Shown here: one piece after another, positions 1 through 6,779 of the stretch | Position numbering within the stretch: position 1 is the first letter of the stretch | Layout: each line of letters opens with the position of its first letter | Assembly: GCA_934183145.1 (NCBI GenBank) | Contig: CAKPSA010000043.1 | Coordinates: 1-10,727, forward strand | DNA from: an uncultured Veillonella sp. | Lineage (GTDB): Bacteria; Bacillota; Negativicutes; Veillonellales; Veillonellaceae | Direction: 5' to 3' | DNA length: 10,727 bases | The notes under the pieces: generated by a model | The model's input: only the letters and a program-made list of their open reading frames with translations | Told to the model about the DNA's origin: nothing | Database searches by the model: none | Made by a program: the position numbers and the translations under genes

Positions 1-56
1 GCGATGGTCGTCCCAAATTGGCCGAGACCAATGACAGCAATTGTTTTATATTTCAT
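1..56 (-). CDS. trkA: TrkA/KtrA-type potassium uptake regulatory subunit, N-terminal fragment (gene continues past the window edge)
   Basis: Only the first 18 codons are visible. They read MKYKTIAVIGLGQFGTTI, the start of a Rossmann fold with the nucleotide-binding glycine motif GxGxFG typical of RCK-N (TrkA/KtrA) proteins. In this family the cytosolic RCK ring binds NAD(H) or ATP/ADP and gates the membrane channel subunit. The ATG at 56 is preceded by AGGAGA with a short spacer, a good ribosome binding site. The gene lies 33 bases after the trkH stop on the same strand, so the two are almost certainly co-transcribed and form one transporter. The call rests on few residues but on a very characteristic motif and a matching neighbour. 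Confidence 0.85.
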   Translation of the reverse strand, partial: MKYKTIAVIGLGQFGTTI

Positions 57-89
57 ACTATATCTCCTGATATATTAATTATTATGCAA

Positions 90-1451
90 TTATAACAACA
101 CATTTTCTTCCGCATATCCAATCGGCTTTGTTGGCGCTGTCCTAAGTGCCCATGTACCAATAACAGTCATAACACCTACACGACCGGTAAACATGACGAG
201 CATCAATACCCATTTACTACTTTCAGATAGATTAGGTGTAATCCCCGTTGTAAGGCCTACCGTCCCAAAGGCTGACGTGACCTCAAATAGTAGCCGAATG
301 AAGTCATAAGGCTCATCCCAGGCCAAATAGCAGGTAGCTAGTAATACGAGAAGAATGGATAAAAAGATGACTCCATTTGCTTTCAGTACGGTTACTATAG
401 AAATACGACGTCCAAATACCTCAGTGTCTGGTCGGTTATTAAACAATGTACGTGATGAAAGAATTGCTACTGCTACGGTACTTATTTTTACACCCCCACC
501 AGTAGAGTTTGGGCCGGCACCTATAAACATAAGAATGATAGTGACAAATAAGGTGATTGGATGTAATGCATTATAATCAACCGTCGCAATACCTGCTGTA
601 CGAGGTGTAATGGCTTGGAATATGGATGCCATGATTTTGTTCCATATCGGTAAAGGTCCAAAGGTTTTTGGATTCGACCACTCAACACCTAAGAAAATGA
701 TGGCACCTAACACAATGAGAAATATGGTACCAATAAGCATAATCTTGGTGTGTAATTTTAAATCCACAAATCGTCGTACCTTTCGGTGTGACCATATATC
801 AAAGGCTGCCAGATATCCAAAGCCACCAATCACAATGAGAGCCGCTGTATTAATATTAAATAATACATCCCCTACCATGGCATATGGTAGATCATTGTCA
901 AAAAATACAAAGCCTGCATTACAGAATGTGGAAATAGACTGCATAATTCCCGTATACAATGCTGCGTGTCCAATATATGGATATAACTGAATCGTATACA
1001 TTATGCCCCCCACAATCTCAACGGCAAAGGTATACAAGGTTAACTTTTTCGTAATATGTAGTAAACCTGACATTCCATCATGGCCCACATCTTCCGATAA
1101 GAGCACCCGATTTTTAAGGCCTACCCGTTTTCCTAAGAGCAAAGCAATGATAGTGGTAAAAGAAACAATCCCCAGTCCACCGAGCTGAATCAGTATGACC
1201 ATAACGATTTTGCCAAATAGAGACCAATGATAGTATGTATCTACTGTAGCAAGTCCCGTTACGGAAACACAGGATACCGCTGTAAAGGCTGCATCTACAA
1301 GAGCAGTTGTTTGCCCCTGAGCACTTGAAATAGGTAGCATAAGCAATATGGTCCCTATAATCATAACCCCTAAAAAGCTAAGCGCTAATAATCGATAGGG
1401 ATTTTGCTGCATGTATCGTTGTACATTAGAATGTGAAATATCATGCCACAT
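90..1451 (-). CDS. trkH: TrkH/KtrB-family potassium uptake channel subunit
   Basis: This is a 453-residue integral membrane protein, the potassium-translocating subunit of a Trk/Ktr system in the cytoplasmic membrane. The four pore-loop repeats are all visible: SVTGLAT (about 63-69), STFCNAGF (174-181), TPRTAGIAT (282-290) and SAFGTVGLTTG (393-403). Each carries the conserved selectivity-filter glycine. The segment GAGPNSTGGGVKIST (311-325) is the conserved stretch between the third and fourth repeats. Length and a complete set of filter glycines fit KtrB-like proteins better than the longer proteobacterial TrkH. The start ATG at 1451 lies 6 bases after the stop of the sugar kinase, and its GGAG ribosome binding site overlaps that stop, so translation may be coupled. 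The trkA-like partner follows immediately. No truncation or frameshift is seen. Confidence 0.95.
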   Translation of the reverse strand: MWHDISHSNVQRYMQQNPYRLLALSFLGVMIIGTILLMLPISSAQGQTTALVDAAFTAVSCVSVTGLATVDTYYHWSLFGKIVMVILIQLGGLGIVSFTTIIALLLGKRVGLKNRVLLSEDVGHDGMSGLLHITKKLTLYTFAVEIVGGIMYTIQLYPYIGHAALYTGIMQSISTFCNAGFVFFDNDLPYAMVGDVLFNINTAALIVIGGFGYLAAFDIWSHRKVRRFVDLKLHTKIMLIGTIFLIVLGAIIFLGVEWSNPKTFGPLPIWNKIMASIFQAITPRTAGIATVDYNALHPITLFVTIILMFIGAGPNSTGGGVKISTVAVAILSSRTLFNNRPDTEVFGRRISIVTVLKANGVIFLSILLVLLATCYLAWDEPYDFIRLLFEVTSAFGTVGLTTGITPNLSESSKWVLMLVMFTGRVGVMTVIGTWALRTAPTKPIGYAEENVLL

Positions 1452-1457
1452 GCTACA

Positions 1458-2480
1458 TTACTCCAATCCCATTAGTTTATGAACTTGTTCTAGGCTCGGT
1501 AAAGGACTGCGCCCGCCAATACCTTGTGTATTTAAAGCAGCTACAGCTGATGCAAAGATAGCTGCTTGTTCCAAGTCACTATGGGCACAACCTTTAAGTA
1601 ACTCAACAGCACATAAAGAGGTATCACCTTGAACCGCATTCGTCGAACTTACTGTAGCACTCTCACTATGTAAAATATTAGAAAGTTTAGCTAAAAAGGC
1701 ACCATGAAAACTATCCCCTGCCCCTGTTGTATCAACAACTGCCTCTTGAGGAAACGGCTCACAACGATAGGCGGTGCCATCAGGCCATACAAAATAACTA
1801 CCATTGGCTCCATCTGTAACGCCAGCGATGAGAGCACCTCGGTCGTGAATAATGCGACAAGCCTCTTCTAGATTAGTAGTGCCCGTATATTTTTCAGCGT
1901 AATCACGGGCTACAATGACGATATGACTTGCCTCTGTTATGGGTTTCATCGCTTCATCGTAGCGCTGTGCACCACCGTCAAGGGAAATAATGGTACCCAC
2001 ATCCTTTGCTACATCTATAGCAGCACGCATAAGTGTTCTATGACGTCCATTAATATGCAATATAAAGGCGTCATCTATTAACTGTTTATGCGCATCCAAG
2101 AATGCTGGTTCTCTTGCTGTAGAACGTTCAAAAAATACGGCCCGCTCTCCGGTGCTATGTTTTACGAGAATCGTTGCTACACCACTTTTAGCACCGCTTT
2201 CAACTTGGATGGCATCTGTATTTACATTGTATTTTTCAAAATCATCTAAAATATGACGGCCTACCATATCATCGCCAATGCTATCAATCATAGCGGTACG
2301 GGCACCGTATTTACCTGCCACTGCTAAAGCCGTTGCCACAGGGCCACCACCATCCGTAGTAGATGAAACCACTTGCTGTACCTCTCGGCCCGTTGGGTAA
2401 TGATTCACTACGATAAATTGATCTAATGTACTAGCCCCAATGCCTACAATATCTATATTTTTTTGAGGAAATATACTCAT
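1458..2480 (-). CDS. PfkB-family carbohydrate kinase (substrate unknown)
   Basis: This 340-residue cytosolic kinase belongs to the ribokinase/PfkB superfamily, which phosphorylates sugars, nucleosides or related alcohols with ATP. The N-terminal GIGASTLD (13-20), the substrate-side GGGPVATALAVAGKYGA (44-60) and the C-terminal signature DTTGAGDSFHGAFL (250-263) are all present. D256 is the expected catalytic base. The overall pattern resembles ketohexokinase/sulfofructose-kinase-like members, but I cannot assign a substrate. An insertion of about 30 residues (270-299, Ser/Thr-rich with two cysteines) sits just after the catalytic motif, where most members go straight into the next helix. The ATG at 2480 has GGGAGG five bases upstream. 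The gene follows the terminator of the heme block and runs into trkH, so it is probably the first gene of a second operon. Confidence 0.9.
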   Translation of the reverse strand: MSIFPQKNIDIVGIGASTLDQFIVVNHYPTGREVQQVVSSTTDGGGPVATALAVAGKYGARTAMIDSIGDDMVGRHILDDFEKYNVNTDAIQVESGAKSGVATILVKHSTGERAVFFERSTAREPAFLDAHKQLIDDAFILHINGRHRTLMRAAIDVAKDVGTIISLDGGAQRYDEAMKPITEASHIVIVARDYAEKYTGTTNLEEACRIIHDRGALIAGVTDGANGSYFVWPDGTAYRCEPFPQEAVVDTTGAGDSFHGAFLAKLSNILHSESATVSSTNAVQGDTSLCAVELLKGCAHSDLEQAAIFASAVAALNTQGIGGRSPLPSLEQVHKLMGLE

Positions 2481-2497
2481 ACTAACCTCCCAAAAGC

Positions 2498-2544
2498 GTA
2501 TCCAGAGGATAGCCCATTTTCTTATTAGTAATTCACATAATTAC
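2498..2544. promoter_or_regulatory. Upstream region of the sugar kinase with a 17-base palindrome and a small hairpin (putative control region)
   Basis: The stretch between the terminator and the kinase start should hold its promoter. I see a perfect inverted repeat GTAATT-CACAT-AATTAC at 2528-2544 and a weaker short hairpin TATCC-AGA-GGATA at 2499-2511. No convincing -35/-10 pair stands out; TGTAAT on the minus strand near 2540-2545 is a possible -10 and overlaps the palindrome. An operator role is only an inference from position and symmetry. Confidence 0.25.
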
Positions 2545-2563
2545 AGAATACATTTCGTTCTAT

Positions 2564-2595
2564 AAAAAGTAAACCCCAGACTATTGTCTGGGGTT
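2564..2595 (-). terminator. Rho-independent terminator of the heme operon
   Basis: Read on the minus strand, the sequence is AACCCCAGAC, loop AATA, GTCTGGGGTT, then TAC and a run of five T. The ten base pairs of the stem (2572-2595) are perfect, and the T-run (2568-2564) follows three bases later. It lies about 100 bases past the hutW stop and before the kinase start, so it separates the two operons. The plus-strand side has no T-run, so it is not bidirectional. Confidence 0.88.
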
Positions 2596-2695
2596 ACTAT
2601 GTACTACAAAGAGTACTGTATGTCACGTACTATGTCTTGTTTAGTATATGTCGTTATTGGAAAGGGTTGTTAGATATAAGGTGTAAAATAAGGGG

Positions 2696-4336
2696 CTAAG
2701 ACATCATACGTTCCATCATGTATTCAATTTCGTCAGCACTCAAATTGTACATAGCTTGCACCATTCGATTAGCTGACTCACCAGAAGCACCGCTTTTGGC
2801 GATTTCCGCTTTTGCTTTAGCTATAAGAGCTTCTTTACGTTGTGCTTCTGAATCTTCATCTGTAGGTACCGAAATATTAGCTTTACCTTGGCCAATACCG
2901 CGTACCTCTTGATTAGGATTATCTTTAAACGTTGTTTTAGTATCTTGAGCAGCTACTGCCTCCATAGCGAAGGAGTTTTTACCAGTCATAATATACTCTA
3001 CCGCTTCTAATGTACTTTGTGTAAGATTTACTGTCCAGAATTCACCAGCCGCAGTCAACTTATACAGCAAACCATTAAAAGCTACGAGACCACGTTCTTC
3101 CCATAATTTATAAAGCCAGTTTAATTCCTCTAGCTTTGAATCTAATTCAGATAAGCGCTTAATATTGAGGAAACCTTGTTCAAGTTGGCTTACCACCTGA
3201 TTTACGATAGGTTGTAAATCGCTTTGCTTCATAAGTGCCATAAATGGTTTTTCACCACGGCTAACCATATCTTCGTACGGTTTTAATGCACGATGTAACA
3301 TCATGCCGTAGCCATCGACATTACCACCGGCACCACTGCCGAATGGGAACATAGGAACGCCAGCTTTAGCTAAGATATTATACAAGCTACGTTCACGGTT
3401 GTTCGCACTCCAGTGAGCCGCACTCAATCGACGATAGGAACGCTCATCTAAGTATTTCCGACCGAACTCGAACATATCCCCTTGCATAGCAGTTGTAGCA
3501 GCAGCGGGCACCTTGCCTTTTTCAATATCTTTATTTAGATCACTGCCATCAAATACATTCAATTGATAAAGATCTGTACCGTCTACACCAGAACTTACTA
3601 AATCTGCTAAATCTTGTTCCCAAACCTCCATAGTTTGACCTGGTAAGCCGTAAATTAAGTCGATAACAACGGAACATTGACCATAGGCTTTTAACGCAGC
3701 TAGACGTTCCAATACGGTTTCTTTTGTATCTAAACGGCCCACCATTTGGCGTACTTCTGTATTGAAGGATTGTACCCCAATGGACATGCGGTTTACACCA
3801 TTTGCCATCCACACATCAAGATTTTCAGGAATTAAATCGTGAATACGACCTTCTAAGGTAAGCTCATAATCATTAGCTAATGGAAGATACTCTTTAATGG
3901 CTTTCAGCAATCTTTCGGAATTTGCGGGAGATAAGGATGTTGGCGTACCACCGCCGATAAATACAGCATGAATCAAACCATCTTTTAATCTAGGACGCTC
4001 ACTAGCGAGCTTTAATTCACTGATAAGACCATCGATATATTGATCTTCCACGTTTTGACTCGTACCGTTTTGGAAGAATCCACAATATGTGCATTTTGTC
4101 TTACAAAATGGAATGTGAATGTAAGCACATTGCATTTCTCCCTTTTTAGGAGTGCCCTTCATTAAGGTATCCCAAACAGATTGTGTTTCCTTTGGAGACA
4201 CAAGAATACCATTAAGCCCTGCATGAACAACCCGTTTATGAGGGAATGCACCACTCATCGGATTATCGCAGTCTAAACCTAGTTGTAGATTCCGTTGCTT
4301 CTCCGGAATGGATTCAAAGAAACTTGCTAAACTCAT
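2696..4336 (-). CDS. hutW: Radical SAM enzyme of the HutW/ChuW/HmuW family, anaerobic heme ring-opening (anaerobilin synthase type)
   Basis: This cytosolic enzyme is predicted to use a [4Fe-4S] cluster and S-adenosylmethionine to methylate and open heme without oxygen, freeing iron and yielding a linear tetrapyrrole. The radical SAM motif is IPFCKTKCTYCGFFQNG, with C78, C82 and C85 as cluster ligands. GGGTPT (128-133) and IGVQSFN (186-192) follow, as in the HemN-like superfamily. The CGFFQN stretch after the cysteines fits HutW/ChuW rather than true coproporphyrinogen dehydrogenase HemN. I place the start at the ATG at 4336, giving 546 residues. AAAGGGG lies eight bases before it, and the longer frame from 4474 would overlap the flavodoxin gene by about 119 bases and begin with an unrelated basic stretch. 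A low-complexity tail of about 90 residues (from about 455) exceeds the roughly 445 residues of E. coli ChuW. It is the last gene of the heme operon. Confidence 0.88.
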   Translation of the reverse strand: MSLASFFESIPEKQRNLQLGLDCDNPMSGAFPHKRVVHAGLNGILVSPKETQSVWDTLMKGTPKKGEMQCAYIHIPFCKTKCTYCGFFQNGTSQNVEDQYIDGLISELKLASERPRLKDGLIHAVFIGGGTPTSLSPANSERLLKAIKEYLPLANDYELTLEGRIHDLIPENLDVWMANGVNRMSIGVQSFNTEVRQMVGRLDTKETVLERLAALKAYGQCSVVIDLIYGLPGQTMEVWEQDLADLVSSGVDGTDLYQLNVFDGSDLNKDIEKGKVPAAATTAMQGDMFEFGRKYLDERSYRRLSAAHWSANNRERSLYNILAKAGVPMFPFGSGAGGNVDGYGMMLHRALKPYEDMVSRGEKPFMALMKQSDLQPIVNQVVSQLEQGFLNIKRLSELDSKLEELNWLYKLWEERGLVAFNGLLYKLTAAGEFWTVNLTQSTLEAVEYIMTGKNSFAMEAVAAQDTKTTFKDNPNQEVRGIGQGKANISVPTDEDSEAQRKEALIAKAKAEIAKSGASGESANRMVQAMYNLSADEIEYMMERMMS

Positions 4337-4344
4337 ACTCCAAT

Positions 4345-4351
4345 CCCCTTT
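4345..4351 (-). promoter_or_regulatory. Ribosome binding site that fixes the hutW start
   Basis: The minus-strand sequence AAAGGGG ends eight bases before the ATG at 4336 and lies in the 19-base gap after the flavodoxin stop codon. No comparable site precedes the upstream in-frame ATG at 4474, which lies inside the flavodoxin gene. This supports the shorter 546-residue product. Confidence 0.7.
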
Positions 4352-4355
4352 CAGT

Positions 4356-4874
4356 TTAGGCTTGCAACTTTGCAAGTACAGATTTTGTAAATTCTTTTGC
4401 ATTTGCAAAGTCTTGTTCATCAGGATGTGTCTCAGCCGCCTTGTGCAACGCATCGCGTTCAGGACTTTGACCATGAGCCGATCCAGGTGGGAACATTTTA
4501 TACATCATTTCAATGACTTTAGGATCGATTTTACCTTGGCATACGAAGCCATCTACAAGGGATTCCTTATTTTGTAGTAGCTCGGATGCTTTTTCGATAC
4601 TTTCACGAGCATGATCGGAATCTGCATACATACCTAAGGTAGCAAAGAATACGATATTAGGATTCGTTAAGATTTCAATCAATTTCGCTGCCTCTTTATT
4701 GGCTGTACCGCGGTCTACCCAGAAACCTACAAATACTGTGTCATAATCTGCTAAATTCTCAGGTGCGTCCTTAACTGGCACGCATGGTGTGCCTTCAGGC
4801 ATGACGGAAGCTATTGCTTCCGCTACGCTTTTAGTATTTCCCGTGAGGGATGAATATAAAATAATGGATTTCAT
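4356..4874 (-). CDS. Flavodoxin-family protein of the anaerobic heme degradation operon (HmuF-like)
   Basis: This is a 172-residue cytosolic flavodoxin fold. The FMN phosphate loop SSLTGNT (8-14) is clear, and the segments GFWVDRGTAN (50-59) and ATLGMYADSDHA (78-89) sit where flavodoxins contact the isoalloxazine ring. It should carry electrons, either to reduce the radical SAM cluster of HutW or to act on its tetrapyrrole product. A related flavodoxin encoded with HmuW in Fusobacterium nucleatum (HmuF) has been reported to bind heme and reduce anaerobilin, and gene order here matches that idea. The C-terminal part contains several histidines (H134, H144, H150) and is not part of the minimal flavodoxin core. 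The start at 4874 has AAAGGAG upstream. The gene is 45 bases after tonB and 19 bases before hutW. Family is certain; the exact partner is inferred. Confidence 0.85.
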   Translation of the reverse strand: MKSIILYSSLTGNTKSVAEAIASVMPEGTPCVPVKDAPENLADYDTVFVGFWVDRGTANKEAAKLIEILTNPNIVFFATLGMYADSDHARESIEKASELLQNKESLVDGFVCQGKIDPKVIEMMYKMFPPGSAHGQSPERDALHKAAETHPDEQDFANAKEFTKSVLAKLQA

Positions 4875-4919
4875 AAGTATCTCCTTTAATTCTTAGATCA
4901 GTTAATGATTTACATCAGT

Positions 4920-5714
4920 CTATTCTTCTTCATCATCAGATGATTCATGACCTCTAAACTCAACTGGTACATTGACATCAATATCTGCTCCAGTTGGATT
5001 TGAATATGGTGTTGCGGCCACTACGGCAGACATAGCCGCATCATTAAAAATTTCATTTGTAGACGTTACAATGCTTTGACCAATAAGGTTGCCATTTGTA
5101 TCTAATGTAACTTGTACAGTTACATCACCTTGTAACTTTCTTTTTAAAGCCATGGAAGGCATTTGTGCATTATCTTGCACTCTTGCACGGAACCCTTCCG
5201 TATCAAATGCCGCTCTCACTGTTCCATGATCATCACCATTACCATTGCCATTACCGTTGCCATTTCCTTGACCTTGGCCATTACCATTGCCAGTGCCAAC
5301 ACCGGTACCGTTTCCACCGCCAGAACCGCCACCATTTCCTGGGCCGGAACCACCTGCGGAATTATCGCCAGAGTTATGACCTTTATGTTCGCCACCTTTC
5401 GGGGCTACATCTACTGCATCAGAAATATCTGTTGCAGGAGATGGATCTATATTCGCTACAACAGCCTTTGTTCTTGCCGCCACTTCTTCTGCTGACAATG
5501 GTTTTGGGAATAGGTCAGACCTATTTCCCCCACCGCCACCAGCATGACCACTGCCGCCATCATCGAGTACACTTTGTGTGAGGTCGATTTCATAAGTTTC
5601 CATGTCTTGAATGGCTGGAACTACTACGAAAAAGATTACGGCAACAAAGAGAGCAATAAGATGAACTATGGCGGATATAATGGCTGCTTTTTTCCATGAT
5701 ATGCCTAGTCCCAT
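4920..5714 (-). CDS. tonB: TonB energy-transducing protein with a Gly/Asn-rich linker
   Basis: This 264-residue protein spans the periplasm and passes proton-motive energy from ExbBD to the outer-membrane receptor. Residues 10-34 form one membrane anchor containing S14 and H18, the SxxxH spacing that matters in E. coli TonB. Residues 35-106 are a periplasmic stretch. Residues 107-164 are a low-complexity linker dominated by Gly, Asn and Ser. Residues 170-255 form the TonB C-terminal domain, with the typical GDVTVQVTLDTNG strand and a terminal VPVEF strand. The usual proline-rich X-Pro repeats are missing, and the protein ends in an acidic tail (SSDDEEE). The ATG at 5714 is two bases after the exbD stop, with AAAGGA inside the end of exbD, so translation is probably coupled. 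Confidence 0.93.
   Translation of the reverse strand: MGLGISWKKAAIISAIVHLIALFVAVIFFVVVPAIQDMETYEIDLTQSVLDDGGSGHAGGGGGNRSDLFPKPLSAEEVAARTKAVVANIDPSPATDISDAVDVAPKGGEHKGHNSGDNSAGGSGPGNGGGSGGGNGTGVGTGNGNGQGQGNGNGNGNGNGDDHGTVRAAFDTEGFRARVQDNAQMPSMALKRKLQGDVTVQVTLDTNGNLIGQSIVTSTNEIFNDAAMSAVVAATPYSNPTGADIDVNVPVEFRGHESSDDEEE
5235..5324 (-). repeat. Imperfect six-base tandem repeats coding Gly-Asn pairs inside tonB
   Basis: On the plus strand the unit is close to ATTGCC or ATTACC, repeated with small changes, and it encodes the Gly-Asn series of the TonB linker (about residues 131-160). Units of six bases can gain or lose copies without shifting the frame, so the linker length may vary between strains. 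The degeneracy at third positions suggests the repeat is not newly expanded. Confidence 0.75.
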
Positions 5715-5716
5715 AG

Positions 5717-6124
5717 TTATCCTTTCTGTTCAGCTGCAATAGCCAACCGTTTAACGCCAGATTGTTTCAACATATCCATAATCGCTACAACTTGACCATG
5801 AGCAGCGCGTTTGTCAGCTTGTAAAATAACGCTAGCGTTTGGATTTTCTTGAATGCGCTGTTTAACCATCGCCTCAGCATCATCAATGCTCATTGGCTTA
5901 TTATCAATTGTAATATGTCCTTCTGCATCTAATGTAAGTACTACAGGTAATTGAGCTGGTGCAGAGGCACTTGTAGCTTGTGGTAATTGTACGGATAACG
6001 CCTTTTGCGCCACTGTTTGTAAGCTGTTCATCATGAAGAATACCAACAAGAAGAAGATAATATCAATCATTGGGATAATCATGAATTCAGGCTTTGTTTT
6101 CATACGAAAGCTTTGTAAGTTCAT
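5717..6124 (-). CDS. exbD: ExbD, proton channel component of the TonB motor
   Basis: This inner-membrane protein of about 135 residues has one N-terminal membrane segment and a periplasmic domain, and works with ExbB and TonB. The membrane segment contains the essential aspartate in IPMIDIIFFLLVFF (D21 with this start, corresponding to D25 of E. coli ExbD). The periplasmic part has the usual LTLDAEGHITID and VILQADKRAAHGQVV pattern. Three starts are possible: GTG at 6136, ATG at 6130 and ATG at 6124. I prefer 6124 because AAGGGTGG on the minus strand then lies eight bases upstream; the others are too close to it. The gene abuts or overlaps the end of exbB and is followed two bases later by tonB. 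Confidence 0.93.
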   Translation of the reverse strand: MNLQSFRMKTKPEFMIIPMIDIIFFLLVFFMMNSLQTVAQKALSVQLPQATSASAPAQLPVVLTLDAEGHITIDNKPMSIDDAEAMVKQRIQENPNASVILQADKRAAHGQVVAIMDMLKQSGVKRLAIAAEQKG

Positions 6125-6126
6125 AA

Positions 6127-6744
6127 TCATTTCCACCCTTCTCGCTTAGCACTAACAATGTTTACACACATGCCTTCGATTTGATTAATAATAGAATCTA
6201 AACGATGGCTAAAGAATGTGTACACAATGAATGCCATGATGGCTACACACAAACCAGACGCTGTAGCGATAAGTGCCTCACCTACACCACCAGTAATGGC
6301 GGATGCACCAGCACCAGAGTCAAGAATACTGAAAGAACCAATCATACCTGTTACTGTACCTAATAAGCCCAATAATGGAGAGATTGTAACGGTAGCACTA
6401 AGGCAGTCCATATATTTGCGGAAACCAACCGCATCAACGCCCATTTGATCAGCGAAGGCTGTTTTCATCGCTTCTTCGCTAGAAGCATTATTCAAACCTG
6501 CTTCTGCAATGCGGCTTGCAATAGATGGGTTTTCTTTAATAACCTTATCAATCTCATCCCATTTTTGTAATCTTGCGAGCTCATTTACTGCATGTGTAAC
6601 AACAAATGTCTTACCTGAATACTTATGATAAAAGAAAGCCCGTTCTGCAGCGATAGCGATAACCATAAAAGACAAGAGTAACAATGGATACATTACATAC
6701 CCGCCACTATGAAACAAGTGAATGACATAATTTAAATTTTCCAT
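6127..6744 (-). CDS. exbB: ExbB, MotA/TolQ/ExbB-family proton channel of the TonB motor
   Basis: This 205-residue inner-membrane protein has three predicted membrane segments (about 15-35, 118-140 and 155-180), with the cytoplasmic loop between the first two. LLGLLGTVTGMIGSF (124-138) and GGVGEALIATASGL (152-165) are the diagnostic ExbB/TolQ motifs. E156 matches the functionally important membrane glutamate, E176, of E. coli ExbB. Together with ExbD and TonB it turns proton flow into force on the outer-membrane receptor. The ATG at 6744 has AAAGG upstream, and the gene starts 35 bases after the receptor stop. It is shorter than E. coli ExbB (244 residues) but has the normal core. The alternative TolQ is unlikely because tonB and a receptor are adjacent. 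Confidence 0.95.
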   Translation of the reverse strand: MENLNYVIHLFHSGGYVMYPLLLLSFMVIAIAAERAFFYHKYSGKTFVVTHAVNELARLQKWDEIDKVIKENPSIASRIAEAGLNNASSEEAMKTAFADQMGVDAVGFRKYMDCLSATVTISPLLGLLGTVTGMIGSFSILDSGAGASAITGGVGEALIATASGLCVAIMAFIVYTFFSHRLDSIINQIEGMCVNIVSAKREGWK

Positions 6745-6779
6745 TTTAATAACCTTTCTGCCTGTTTACAGACTGAACA

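Noticed and set aside
610..990. Plus-strand open frame opposite trkH
   Set aside because: It is antisense to a complete, well-conserved membrane protein and shows no protein features of its own.
2595..2635. Short direct and inverted repeats (TACTATGT copies; GTACT/AGTAC hairpin) between hutW and its terminator
   Set aside because: Arms of 5-8 bases in AT-rich sequence are expected by chance, and no array or mobile-element structure is present.
2696..4336. Coproporphyrinogen III dehydrogenase (HemN) as the identity of the radical SAM gene
   Set aside because: The superfamily is shared, but the CGFFQN motif and the receptor-TonB-flavodoxin context fit HutW/ChuW/HmuW better.
4337..4474. Longer hutW reading frame starting at the ATG at 4474
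   Set aside because: It would overlap the flavodoxin gene by about 119 bases, its first 46 residues look like out-of-frame sequence, and a good ribosome binding site precedes the ATG at 4336.
5165..5581. Plus-strand open frames opposite tonB (His/Tyr/Leu-rich)
   Set aside because: They are the reverse reading of the low-complexity Gly/Asn region of tonB and have no ribosome binding site or recognisable domain.
6125..6136. GTG at 6136 or ATG at 6130 as the exbD start
   Set aside because: Both lie on or too close to the AAGGGTGG ribosome binding site; the ATG at 6124 has proper spacing. The difference is only four or two residues.
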